Source: Planctomycetota bacterium (GTDB lineage: Bacteria > Planctomycetota > PUPC01 > DSUN01). Taken from it: DNA of 15,205 bases. Below are positions 6,618 to 13,504 of the stretch, piece by piece; within the stretch, counting starts at the first letter, position 1, and each line of letters opens with the position of its first letter. The position numbers were made by a program, and so were the translations under genes. The DNA is taken from the NCBI GenBank assembly GCA_035384565.1, contig DAOOIT010000103.1, positions 1-15,205 on the forward strand. Direction: 5' to 3'. The notes beneath the pieces were generated by a model. The model was not told the DNA's origin. It did no database searches and saw only the letters and a program-made list of their open reading frames with translations.

Positions 6618-7220
6618 GTGAGGATGCGACGTTGGTGCGTGTGGGCTGGGCTGTTCGTCGTCGTGGCCTGCGGTGCCGCGGGGCAGGTCCTGGCCGGCGA
6701 GGCGGAGGGCTGGACCGAGCTCTTCAACGGCAAGGACCTCGCGAACTGGGACGTCCTCGGCTGCGAGGCCGAGGTGCAGGACGGCGCGCTGCTCATCAAG
6801 AGCGGCAACGGCCTCGTCCAGACCAAGGAGCAGTTCGCGGACTTCGTGCTCGACGTGGAGTGGAAGGCCCTGAAGGCGGACCGGTGGGACTCCGGCATCT
6901 ACTTCCGCTACACGGAGGTGCCGAAGGGCCGTCCCTGGCCGCCCCGCTACCAGGCCAACCTCGCCAAGGGAATCGAGGGCAATGTCGCCGAGCTCAAGGG
7001 CGCCTCGAGCAAGGGCCTGGTCAAGAACGGAGAATGGAACCGCTTCGTCCTCACAGTGCAGGGCACGAAGGCGAGCCTGGAGATCAACGGCAAGCCCGCG
7101 TGGGAAGCCGACGGCATCCAGGTGCCCAAGGGCTTCCTCTCGCTCCAGGCCGAAGTGCCCCAGGGCGGCCAGTTCCTCTTCAGAAACGTCCGCATCAAAG
7201 TGCTGCCCGAGACCAAGTAG
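6618..7220 (+). CDS. Exported DUF1080 protein (3-keto-disaccharide hydrolase family)
   Basis: 200-aa single-domain protein of the DUF1080 family, a concanavalin-like beta-sandwich abundant in Planctomycetota. Characterised members hydrolyse 3-keto-glycosides made by Gfo/Idh/MocA-type oxidoreductases. Family features are GWTELFNGKDLANW (31-44), DSGIYFRYTE (91-100), EWNRFVLTVQG (139-149), LEINGKPAWE (154-163) and the closing FRNVRIK (188-194). The N-terminus is an export signal. VVAC (15-18) fits a lipobox, but VLA-G (24-27) could instead be a signal peptidase I site, so lipoprotein or soluble periplasmic protein is undecided. GTG 6618 is chosen because AGGAGG (6606-6611) lies 6 nt upstream; ATG 6624 would be 12 nt away. 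The next gene's ribosome-binding site overlaps this stop codon, so the two are co-transcribed. No matching oxidoreductase is in the window. Confidence 0.9.
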   Translation: MRMRRWCVWAGLFVVVACGAAGQVLAGEAEGWTELFNGKDLANWDVLGCEAEVQDGALLIKSGNGLVQTKEQFADFVLDVEWKALKADRWDSGIYFRYTEVPKGRPWPPRYQANLAKGIEGNVAELKGASSKGLVKNGEWNRFVLTVQGTKASLEINGKPAWEADGIQVPKGFLSLQAEVPQGGQFLFRNVRIKVLPETK

Positions 7221-7230
7221 GAGCCCCGGC

Positions 7231-8406
7231 GTGACCCCGAAGGAACGCGTCCTCACCACCCTGGCCCATCGCGAGCCCGACCGCATTCCCTGGGGCGAGC
7301 ACTCGATTGACTACAACGTCTACGAGGACATCCTGGGCCGCAAGACCCTCGTCCAGGCCAAGTTCCGCGAGACCCTCGCCTGGTGGGAGGGCCGCCGCGA
7401 CGAGATCGTCGAGTGCGTCAAGCGCGACCGCCTCGACCTCATCCGCGCGCTCGAGATGGACATCATCTTCATCAGCCGTGTGCCGCCCAAGGGCTACAAG
7501 CCCGAGCCGCTGGAGAAGCTCGACGACGACACCTACCGCGACAAGGCGGGCAACCTCTACCGCATCTCCGCCACCACCCACGACCTGATGCCCTACAAGC
7601 GCGTTGCCGCGCCCGCCGAGCCCCCGAAGATCGCCGACCTTGAGGCCACCCTCGACCGCGTGGAGAGCGAGCCGATCACCCTCCCCGACGAGTCCGAATG
7701 GGAGGCCGTCCGCCACATGGTCAAGGAGGCGGGCCAGACCCACTTCATCCTGCTCATGTGGGGCGACATCTCGTTCCCCTCGTTCGGCCACACGGACGAG
7801 GAGCAACTCATGAACCTCGCCCTCTACCCCCAGGAATGCGCCCTGATCACGAAGATCGCCGGCAAGCGGCTCGTTCGGGGCCTCGACCTGCTTGCCAAAG
7901 TGAACCTGGGCATTGACGGCATCATGCCCTGCGGCGACCTGGGCTCCTCCACCGGCATGCTCGCCAGCCCCCGCTGGTATCGCGAGCACGTGTGGCCCTG
8001 GCACAAGGCATTCTGCGACAAGGCCCACGCGATGGGGCTCAAGGTCCTCAAGCACTGCTGCGGCAACACCAACGCCGTGGAAGAGGACCTCGCCGCGGCC
8101 GGCTACGACGCGCACGAGGCCCTCCAGCACAGCGGGGGCATGGACCTCCGCGACCTCAAGAGGCGCGTCGGCGCCAAGATGACGCTCTGGAGCGGCATCT
8201 GGCACGAGCACATCATCCTGGGCACGCCCGAGGACATCCGCCGCGACGCCGCCTACGCCTTCGAGCACGCTGCCCCGGGCGGCGGCTACATCATGGGCTC
8301 CAGCCACTCGCTGGCCGTGGACGCCAAGCGCGAGAACATCCTCGAGATGAAGCGCTGCCGCGACAACTGGGGCGTCTACCCGATCGACCCGAAGCGGTTC
8401 GTGTGA
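7231..8406 (+). CDS. Uroporphyrinogen decarboxylase-family protein (MtaA/CmuA-like methyltransferase)
   Basis: 391-aa TIM-barrel protein of the URO-D superfamily, but probably not HemE. It resembles the divergent group with methylcobamide:CoM methyltransferases and O-demethylation proteins, common in planctomycete carbohydrate loci. Features are an N-terminal TPKERVLTTLAHREPDRIPW, the barrel motif DLGSSTGMLASPRWYREHVWP (236-256), LKVLKHCCGNT (271-280) with an H-x-C pair (His275, Cys277) placed like zinc ligands of MtaA, and GGGYIMGSSHSL (350-361). At the last motif I see Ser rather than the third Cys ligand, so metal use is uncertain. The N-terminal substrate-binding Arg pattern of true HemE is not evident. 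GTG start: GGAG (7220-7223) overlaps the upstream TAG stop and lies 7 nt away. No signal peptide. It ends 10 bp from the convergent DUF4832-type gene. Confidence 0.85.
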   Translation: MTPKERVLTTLAHREPDRIPWGEHSIDYNVYEDILGRKTLVQAKFRETLAWWEGRRDEIVECVKRDRLDLIRALEMDIIFISRVPPKGYKPEPLEKLDDDTYRDKAGNLYRISATTHDLMPYKRVAAPAEPPKIADLEATLDRVESEPITLPDESEWEAVRHMVKEAGQTHFILLMWGDISFPSFGHTDEEQLMNLALYPQECALITKIAGKRLVRGLDLLAKVNLGIDGIMPCGDLGSSTGMLASPRWYREHVWPWHKAFCDKAHAMGLKVLKHCCGNTNAVEEDLAAAGYDAHEALQHSGGMDLRDLKRRVGAKMTLWSGIWHEHIILGTPEDIRRDAAYAFEHAAPGGGYIMGSSHSLAVDAKRENILEMKRCRDNWGVYPIDPKRFV

Positions 8407-8416
8407 AGCGCAAGAC

Positions 8417-9811
8417 TCACACCACGTCCAGGCTCGTCATCGGGTGCCAGCCGTCGGGCAGCACGGGTTCGATGGCGAGGCGCACGCGGGGGGTGAGGGT
8501 GGCCGCGTCCACGAGGCCGATGTCCACCTTCGTCTCGCCGCGCTCGAGGGCGGGGGGGAAGACGATCTCGTCGCTGAACCAGGTGTGGTCGGGCATCCAG
8601 GCGCGCACGTCGGCATTGGAGAGCACGATGTGCTCCTCGCCTCCCTGCCGGAAGCGGAACGCGAGGCGATACGGGCGGTAGATTGGCGCCACGCCCACAT
8701 TGTCCACGAACATTTCAAAGGCGATCCGCTGCCCAGGCTTGGCCTCCAGGGGCAGAATCATCTGCCGCAGGACGAAGCGGTAGCCCATCCGACGGTTGAA
8801 GGCGTCTATCTTCTCGCGCACCGCGTCGGGGATGTAGGACGACTTGGGCATGAAGACCGACAGGTGGTACTTGAGCCCCTGGTCGAGAATCCAATCCACG
8901 TCCCAGCCCTCCTTCACCCAGTGGCCCACGGTCCAGCACGTCTCGAGGGTCACGGGGGCGGTCTTCCAGGCATCGGCGACGCCGCACTGAACGACCTCCT
9001 TGGGGTAGAGGTCGAGCATGTGGCACCAGCACAGGTCGTCGGGCACGATGCCCGGGGCCTTCGCGCGGCTGAGGTCGCCGAAGCAGTCGGCCCGCCAGCC
9101 GATGCGGCGGCCGGTGTTGGCGGCGTGGGCGCAGCCGTGGGTGCCGAGCATCGAGACGAGCTGGGTCCGGCGGAAGCCGTGCAGATAGATGTCGGTGAGG
9201 CGTGCCGCGGTGTCGGGCGTCGCGTTGCCGCCGGTCTCGCCGCAGGGGCCGGCGTAGGCGATGTCGAAGCTCTCGAGATCGGGGTGGCCGTCGTAGCGTT
9301 CGGCGAAGGCGCGAACGAAGCCGCCCCAGTGCTCGAGGTAGAGCGGGTCGTTGGCGTCGGGCTCGCGGCGGCCCTCCATCTTGCCGCCGGCGAGGGCGCG
9401 GGCGCCGAGGGCCCAATACCAGTCGGGCATCGCCCGCACGTACGGCTGCACGCGCACCTGCACCGTCTGGCCCCGCACGCGCCCCGCCTCGAGGGCACCG
9501 TCCACTATGTCCCACCGGAACCTGCCCTTCTCGGGCTCGAGGGCGCGCCAGGTCCATCGGCAGTAGGCGAGCGTGGTGTCGGGGTATTGGGGGTTCGCCA
9601 GGTTGCCGTCGAAGGGTTCGAAGACCTCGGGGCCGTGCTCGTCGTCCCAGGTGAGACCCGGGAAGAGGGGAGCGCCGTTGAAGCGCTGGAACGTGGTGGT
9701 GCCCTTGTGGGGATTGGGCAGATTGGCGCCCGACTCCTTGGGCCGCACGCGCTGAATGACTTCCTGGGGGCCGAACACATCTCGCCACCTTGATCGGCCG
9801 GCTGCGCTCAT
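8417..9811 (-). CDS. DUF4832-type putative glycoside hydrolase (TIM barrel plus Ig-like domain)
   Basis: 464-aa, no signal peptide, so probably cytoplasmic. The N-terminal part (about 30-340) looks like a clan GH-A (beta/alpha)8 barrel: NPHKGTTTFQRFNG (33-46), CRWTWRALEPEKGRFRWDIVD (84-104), VRAMPDWYW (125-133), and the probable acid/base Glu192 in AGPCGETGG, a position that reads GxWGEW in many relatives. Glu290 in PVTLETCW is a candidate nucleophile. The C-terminal part (about 342-464) is beta-rich (GYRFVLRQMILP, FEMFVDNVGVAPIYRPYRLAF), as in the DUF4832 module. ATG 9811 is chosen because AGGAG (9818-9822) is 6 nt away; the ATG six nt upstream abuts the ribosome-binding site. It has its own promoter. 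Substrate unknown; convergence with the DUF1080/URO-D operon suggests a shared carbohydrate role (inference). Confidence 0.8.
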   Translation of the reverse strand: MSAAGRSRWRDVFGPQEVIQRVRPKESGANLPNPHKGTTTFQRFNGAPLFPGLTWDDEHGPEVFEPFDGNLANPQYPDTTLAYCRWTWRALEPEKGRFRWDIVDGALEAGRVRGQTVQVRVQPYVRAMPDWYWALGARALAGGKMEGRREPDANDPLYLEHWGGFVRAFAERYDGHPDLESFDIAYAGPCGETGGNATPDTAARLTDIYLHGFRRTQLVSMLGTHGCAHAANTGRRIGWRADCFGDLSRAKAPGIVPDDLCWCHMLDLYPKEVVQCGVADAWKTAPVTLETCWTVGHWVKEGWDVDWILDQGLKYHLSVFMPKSSYIPDAVREKIDAFNRRMGYRFVLRQMILPLEAKPGQRIAFEMFVDNVGVAPIYRPYRLAFRFRQGGEEHIVLSNADVRAWMPDHTWFSDEIVFPPALERGETKVDIGLVDAATLTPRVRLAIEPVLPDGWHPMTSLDVV

Positions 9812-9853
9812 GGGCATCTCCTGTGCGCACAGTCGAGAGACCTGCCGGCGGGA

Positions 9854-9883
9854 ATCATAGCGGCGCGGCGGCCGGAGAGTCAA
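9854..9883 (-). promoter_or_regulatory. Promoter of the DUF4832-type gene
   Basis: On the minus strand TTGACT (9878-9883), 18 bp, then TATGAT (9854-9859). Five of six positions match consensus in each hexamer. The leader to the ATG at 9811 would be about 35 nt. Confidence 0.65.
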
Positions 9884-10145
9884 GCCCGGACACCCAGGTG
9901 CGGGGACGCCGGGCTGAAGACAGCCTTTCGCGGAAGCGCGCCCCCTGGCGGCTGGGTAACGCCTCAGACGACCGAGGCGGATTTTGCAGTGCGGCCTTCA
10001 GCCGTATCCTCAGTTTGTAGTGCGGCCTTCAGGCCGTATCCTCGACGTCCAGTACGGGCTGAAGCCCGCACTACGAACTGCCCCGCCCACTGAGGTGCGT
10101 GCCAGAGGCCCCACTTCATTCGGCTGCGGTGCCGGTTTCCGCTCC
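9884..10145. other. Intergenic region upstream of moxR-like gene
   Basis: Within the 407-bp gap between two divergent genes, this stretch has no plausible gene. It holds a weak GCCTC/GAGGC stem near 9961-9978 and the family A repeat cluster from 9989, listed separately. The two gene promoters flank it on either side. Confidence 0.6.
9989..10078. repeat. Dispersed palindromic repeat cluster, family A (three units)
   Basis: Three units of GTGCGGSCTTCAGSCCGTAT: 9989-10007 (plus, one base shorter in the middle), 10020-10039 (plus) and 10052-10071 (minus). The first two are direct repeats 31 nt apart, each followed by CCTC; the second and third form an inverted pair around a 12-nt spacer. Positions 10053-10078 are a 26-nt exact reverse-complement match to 1092-1117. 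Together with the pair near dapB this makes five units in the window. Confidence 0.88.
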
Positions 10146-10174
10146 TTGACAGGCCCGGCGGCAGGGCCTACAAT
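10146..10174 (+). promoter_or_regulatory. Promoter of the moxR-like gene
   Basis: TTGACA (10146-10151, exact consensus), 17 bp, then TACAAT (10169-10174, 5 of 6). Transcription would start about 38 nt upstream of the ATG at 10219. This is the clearest sigma70-type promoter in the window. Confidence 0.75.
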
Positions 10175-10218
10175 GTGCCCGGTGGCGTCGAGTCTCGAGT
10201 CGCCAATCGAGGTGCACT

Positions 10219-11217
10219 ATGGGTGCCAGCATCGAGGCCCGCGCGGCGGAGTTCGCCCGGGAGTTCGCCGCGCTTCGGAACGCGGTCGGCCAGGTGATCG
10301 TGGGGCACGAGGAGGTGCTGGAGGGCGTGCTGACGGGCCTCTACGCGGCCGGCCACTGCTTGCTGGAGGGCGCGCCCGGCCTCGGGAAGACCCTGCTGGT
10401 GAGGACCCTGAGCGACGCGCTGGATGTGACGTTCGCGCGCGTGCAGTTCACGCCGGACCTGATGCCCGCCGACATCATGGGCACGAACCTGCTGGCCGAG
10501 GACGAGGCGGGGCGCCGCACGTTCCGCTTCCAGCCGGGGCCGCTGTTTGCGAACCTGGTGCTGGCCGACGAAGTGAACCGCGCGACGCCGAAGACTCAAT
10601 CGGCCCTCCTCGAGGCGATGCAGGAGGGCACGGTCACGGTGGGCCGCGCGACGCATCCGCTGCCGGCGCCGTTCTTCGTGCTGGCCACGCAGAACCCGAT
10701 CGAGATGGAAGGCACGTACCCGCTGCCCGAGGCGCAGCTCGACCGCTTCCTGTTCAAGCTCCTGGTGCGCTACTCGAGCCGCGAAGAGCTGAACACGATC
10801 CTCGAGCGCACCACGGAGGCGGCCGCGCCGAGGACCGGCAAGGTGCTGGACGGGCCCAGGGTGCTGGACGGAGTGGCCCTGGCGCGGCAGGTGGTCGTGG
10901 CGCCCCACGTGCGCGACTACGCCGCGCGGCTCGTGCTGGCGACCCATCCCGGCGGCGAGTTCGCGGTGGACCTTGTCAACCGGTTCGTCCGCTACGGCGC
11001 CAGCCCGCGGGGAGCGCAGGCCCTGATCCTGGCGGGCAAGGTGCGGGCGCTCGCCAGCGGCAGGTACAACGTCGGCTTCGAGGACGTGCGGGCCTTCGCG
11101 GCCCCTGCCTTGCGGCACCGCCTCATTCTGAACTTCGAGGGCGAGGCCGAGGGCGTGACGACCGACCAGATCATTGCGCAGGCGGTGGAGAGGACTCCTG
11201 TGTCGCCGGTGCGGTGA
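10219..11217 (+). CDS. MoxR-family AAA+ ATPase
   Basis: 332-aa MoxR ATPase, a chaperone-like family that usually acts with von Willebrand A domain proteins to mature or activate enzyme complexes or in cell-envelope functions. Visible are Walker A GAPGLGKT (51-58), the MoxR segment VQFTPDLMPADIMGTN (75-90), Walker B VLADE (114-118) followed by VNRATPKTQSALLEAMQE, sensor 1 ATQNPIE (Asn149) and EAQLDRF (161-167) with the Arg-finger position, then the C-terminal lid. Full length with all core residues. The ATG is preceded by GAGG (10209-10212) and by a near-consensus promoter. Unusually, no DUF58, VWA or transglutaminase gene follows. Its 3' end overlaps the convergent glycosyltransferase gene by 47 bp. 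Specific clients cannot be inferred. Confidence 0.95.
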   Translation: MGASIEARAAEFAREFAALRNAVGQVIVGHEEVLEGVLTGLYAAGHCLLEGAPGLGKTLLVRTLSDALDVTFARVQFTPDLMPADIMGTNLLAEDEAGRRTFRFQPGPLFANLVLADEVNRATPKTQSALLEAMQEGTVTVGRATHPLPAPFFVLATQNPIEMEGTYPLPEAQLDRFLFKLLVRYSSREELNTILERTTEAAAPRTGKVLDGPRVLDGVALARQVVVAPHVRDYAARLVLATHPGGEFAVDLVNRFVRYGASPRGAQALILAGKVRALASGRYNVGFEDVRAFAAPALRHRLILNFEGEAEGVTTDQIIAQAVERTPVSPVR

Positions 11218-12622
11218 AGCCGAGCAGCGGCTGGAGGTCCCCCTCATCCAGATTGACGATGCGGAAGGCTCGGGTGAAGCCGCCCTGCGCCCAGAGCCGC
11301 GCGGCCTCCGCGGGGTCCGTGGCCACCCGCAGGTTGCGATCCGCGTAGTAGGTCACCTGGCGCAGATTGTGGTACCGGTCGGCCCAGAGCAGAATCCGGT
11401 CCTCGAACCGGGTGTTCGCCCGCAGGTGCTCGGCGAGCCGGGCCTGGCCGGGATAGAAGGCGTCGAGAGCTGCGCCCCGGCGCGCGGGCGCGAGCTTGTG
11501 CTGGGCCTCGAAGCCGGCGGCGGCCAGGAGCACCAGGGCCGCGAGGGGCCACACCGGGCTCCTTCCGCGGCGCCAGACTGCCGCGAGCGCCATCCCGGAA
11601 AGCAGGGCGATCGGGATGGCGAGATAGAACTGATAGTAGATGTGAACGTAAGCGCCCTGGCGGAAGGCCAAGACGTTGAGCAGCGCCCAGGCGGCCAGCG
11701 TGGCGACGAGCAGCAGGCCGCCGGAGCGGGGGCGGCCGAGGCCCAGCACGCACGCAGCCGCAAGGGCGGCGGATACCCCGCTGAAGCCGCGCCAGAAGTA
11801 GACGCCCATCCGGCTCACGAAGTCGGCGGCCCCGAACGAGCCCTCGGCGGCGCGGTCGCTCGCCCGGGTCCCGAGCCGATGGCCCAGCGCCCGCCAGAGC
11901 TCGCCCAGCCCACCCTCGACGAGGGCGACGTGGCCCAGCACCGCCAGGAATCCCAGCGCCCCGAAGGCGGCCGGGAGGAGCAGCCACGGCGCGCCCTTGC
12001 GCCGCAGGGCGGTGTGATAGGCGAGGAGCAGCCAGGGGACGGCGGCCACGACCCATGCGAACCACACGCCCAGGCAGGCCGCGGCCGACATCGCGGCGAG
12101 CCAGCGCCGCCGCCCGTCGCGTTGCCAGCGGAGATAGAGGAGCGTGAGCAGGAGAGCGAAGAAGGCCGCCGGGGCTTCGTGGTCGGGCATCCGGCCGTAG
12201 AGCGCGACCATTGGCTGAAGAACGAAGGTGGTCGCCGCGAGGAATGCCGCCGCCTCGCCGGCCACCTGGCGCGCGATGCGGTGCAGGCACGCCGCCGCCC
12301 CGAGGGTGAAGAGGAGGAAGAGCAGGCGGGCCGCCCCTTCGCTCTCGCCCAGCGCCGCGAAGCCCGCCGCCAGCGCGAGCGAGACGCCGGGCGGGTGGTG
12401 GGCGTAGAAGCGGAACTCGTCGGGCCGGAGCTGCCCCGCGTTGCACACCTGGCCGCCGCGCGTGGCGCGGAGGCCGTGGCGCAGGTAGTTCCGCGCGGCG
12501 GTGCTGTAGAGGGCGCCGTTGGCATCGAACGAGCCGTACCACCCCGCGCGAAGGCCCACGCCCATCAGGCACGCCCCGACGGCGATGGGCAAGCCCAGGC
12601 TGAGCACGGCAGAGGCACGCAT
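11171..12622 (-). CDS. Membrane glycosyltransferase, ArnT/PMT-like (GT-C fold)
   Basis: 483-aa polytopic inner-membrane protein resembling the PMT_2/GT39-GT83 family, which uses polyprenyl-phosphate sugars to glycosylate lipids or proteins on the periplasmic face. About ten hydrophobic segments are visible (for example 5-24, 97-113, 125-141, 178-200, 210-230, 292-312, 333-352). The first periplasmic loop has GWYGSFDANGALYSTAARN with the conserved acidic position (Asp33), and a second loop has YGRMPDHEAPA (142-152), both typical of this fold. A soluble tail of about 110 residues follows. ATG 12622 is chosen because GAGG lies 5 nt upstream; a TTG six codons earlier (12640) is possible. Sugar and acceptor are unknown. 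It diverges from surE and overlaps the moxR-like gene at the 3' end. Confidence 0.85.
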   Translation of the reverse strand: MRASAVLSLGLPIAVGACLMGVGLRAGWYGSFDANGALYSTAARNYLRHGLRATRGGQVCNAGQLRPDEFRFYAHHPPGVSLALAAGFAALGESEGAARLLFLLFTLGAAACLHRIARQVAGEAAAFLAATTFVLQPMVALYGRMPDHEAPAAFFALLLTLLYLRWQRDGRRRWLAAMSAAACLGVWFAWVVAAVPWLLLAYHTALRRKGAPWLLLPAAFGALGFLAVLGHVALVEGGLGELWRALGHRLGTRASDRAAEGSFGAADFVSRMGVYFWRGFSGVSAALAAACVLGLGRPRSGGLLLVATLAAWALLNVLAFRQGAYVHIYYQFYLAIPIALLSGMALAAVWRRGRSPVWPLAALVLLAAAGFEAQHKLAPARRGAALDAFYPGQARLAEHLRANTRFEDRILLWADRYHNLRQVTYYADRNLRVATDPAEAARLWAQGGFTRAFRIVNLDEGDLQPLLGFTAPATQESSPPPAQ

Positions 12623-12644
12623 CGCGTCCTCGCGAGGCAAGCGC

Positions 12645-12673
12645 TGGAAAGAAGCCGCGTGTTCGCCTATAAT
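12645..12673 (+). promoter_or_regulatory. Promoter of surE
   Basis: TGGAAA (12645-12650), 17 bp, then TATAAT (12668-12673, exact consensus). Transcription would begin close to the upstream in-frame GTG at 12682, which favours the GTG at 12718 as the translation start. Confidence 0.6.
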
Positions 12674-12696
12674 ACGCCTCGGTGGGGCGGCGTCAA
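12669..12696 (-). promoter_or_regulatory. Promoter of the glycosyltransferase gene, overlapping that of surE
   Basis: On the minus strand TTGACG (12691-12696), 16 bp, then TATTAT (12669-12674). The -10 shares five base pairs with the surE -10 on the other strand, so one AT-rich core may serve both directions. Confidence 0.5.
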
Positions 12697-12717
12697 TCGG
12701 CGGTTGCGGAGCGCGGC

Positions 12718-13494
12718 GTGCGAATCCTGCTGACGAACGACGACGGGATCAACGCGCCCGGCCTCGCGGCGCTGCGAAGAGCGGCCTGCGGGTTGGGCGA
12801 GGTGGCGGTGGTGGCGCCCGACACCGAGCGCAGCGGGGTGGCCCACTCGATCACGCTGGCCCAGCCCCTCCGCATCCGGCGTATCTACCACGGCGAGGAG
12901 TTCTTCGGGTTCGGCATCAACGGCGCGCCGGCCGATTGCGTGAAACTGGCCTGCCGTGAGATTCTGGGCGCGCTCCCCGACCTCCTCCTCTCCGGGATCA
13001 ACCTGGGCTGCAACGCGGGCATCAATGTGCTGTACTCGGGCACGGTGGCGGCGGCCATCGAGGGCGCCATGCTGGGCATTCCCTCCGTGGCGTTCTCCGT
13101 GGGGGAGGTCGAGAAGCCCGATTTCGAGCAGGCGGGCCGCGTGGCGCGCGCAGTGCTCGACCTGGTGCTGGCCTCGGCCATGCCGCGGCGCACGCTGCTG
13201 AATGTGAACATCCCCGGCAGCGGCGCCGGCGTGAAGGGCATCCGCCTGACGCACCAGAGCCGCACGACCTACCACGAGCTCTACGAGAAGCGCCTGGACC
13301 CGTGGGGGAGAGCCTACTTCTGGATCACGGCGGAGCTGGCGCGCGACTACGAGCAGGAGCCCGAGAGCGACCTGCGCGCCTTGGCCGAGGGCTACGTGTC
13401 GGTGACGCCGCTGCACTACGACCTGACCGACTACGAGGCGATCCCCGCGCTGCGCGCGCGGTTGGACAGGGACTCCCCGCTCGGCGTGGATTGA
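12718..13494 (+). CDS. surE: 5'-nucleotidase SurE
   Basis: 258-aa cytoplasmic metal-dependent survival protein SurE. It removes phosphate from nucleoside 5'- and 3'-monophosphates, and some homologues also hydrolyse short polyphosphate. The N-terminus MRILLTNDDGINAPG holds metal ligands Asp8 and Asp9; Ser39 in APDTERSGVAHSIT and Asn95 in LSGINLGCN complete the usual site. GAPADCVKL (69-77) and LYSGTVAAAIEGAM (105-118) are further family motifs. The GTG start gives the standard SurE N-terminus and has GGAG (12708-12711) 6 nt upstream; the GTG 36 nt earlier would sit at the likely transcription start. No pcm or nlpD neighbour as in enterobacteria. It ends 10 bp from the convergent dnaJ. Confidence 0.96.
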   Translation: MRILLTNDDGINAPGLAALRRAACGLGEVAVVAPDTERSGVAHSITLAQPLRIRRIYHGEEFFGFGINGAPADCVKLACREILGALPDLLLSGINLGCNAGINVLYSGTVAAAIEGAMLGIPSVAFSVGEVEKPDFEQAGRVARAVLDLVLASAMPRRTLLNVNIPGSGAGVKGIRLTHQSRTTYHELYEKRLDPWGRAYFWITAELARDYEQEPESDLRALAEGYVSVTPLHYDLTDYEAIPALRARLDRDSPLGVD

Positions 13495-13504
13495 CGCGGC
13501 GGTC

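Noticed and set aside
7195..8307. 370-codon antisense frame over the URO-D-like gene
   Set aside because: Val/Gly/Asp-rich shadow without motifs; the plus-strand frame has clear URO-D features and a ribosome-binding site.
7231..8406. HemE (true uroporphyrinogen decarboxylase of haem synthesis)
   Set aside because: The sequence is too divergent, lacks the obvious N-terminal HemE signature, has an MtaA-like H-x-C pair, and is paired with a DUF1080 gene rather than haem genes.
8401..8422. GTGTGA/TCACAC stem spanning both stop codons of the convergent pair as a bidirectional terminator
   Set aside because: Only 6 bp with a 10-nt loop and no T-tract; too weak to call.
8444..9793. 449-codon antisense frame over the DUF4832-type gene
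   Set aside because: No domain or ribosome-binding site; compositional shadow.
9989..10078. CRISPR-like array
   Set aside because: Spacers are 12 nt, units differ and change orientation, and no cas genes are present; the pattern fits palindromic dispersed repeats.
11174..12733. 519-codon antisense frame over the glycosyltransferase
   Set aside because: Glu/Arg/Gly-rich shadow of a hydrophobic membrane protein on the opposite strand.
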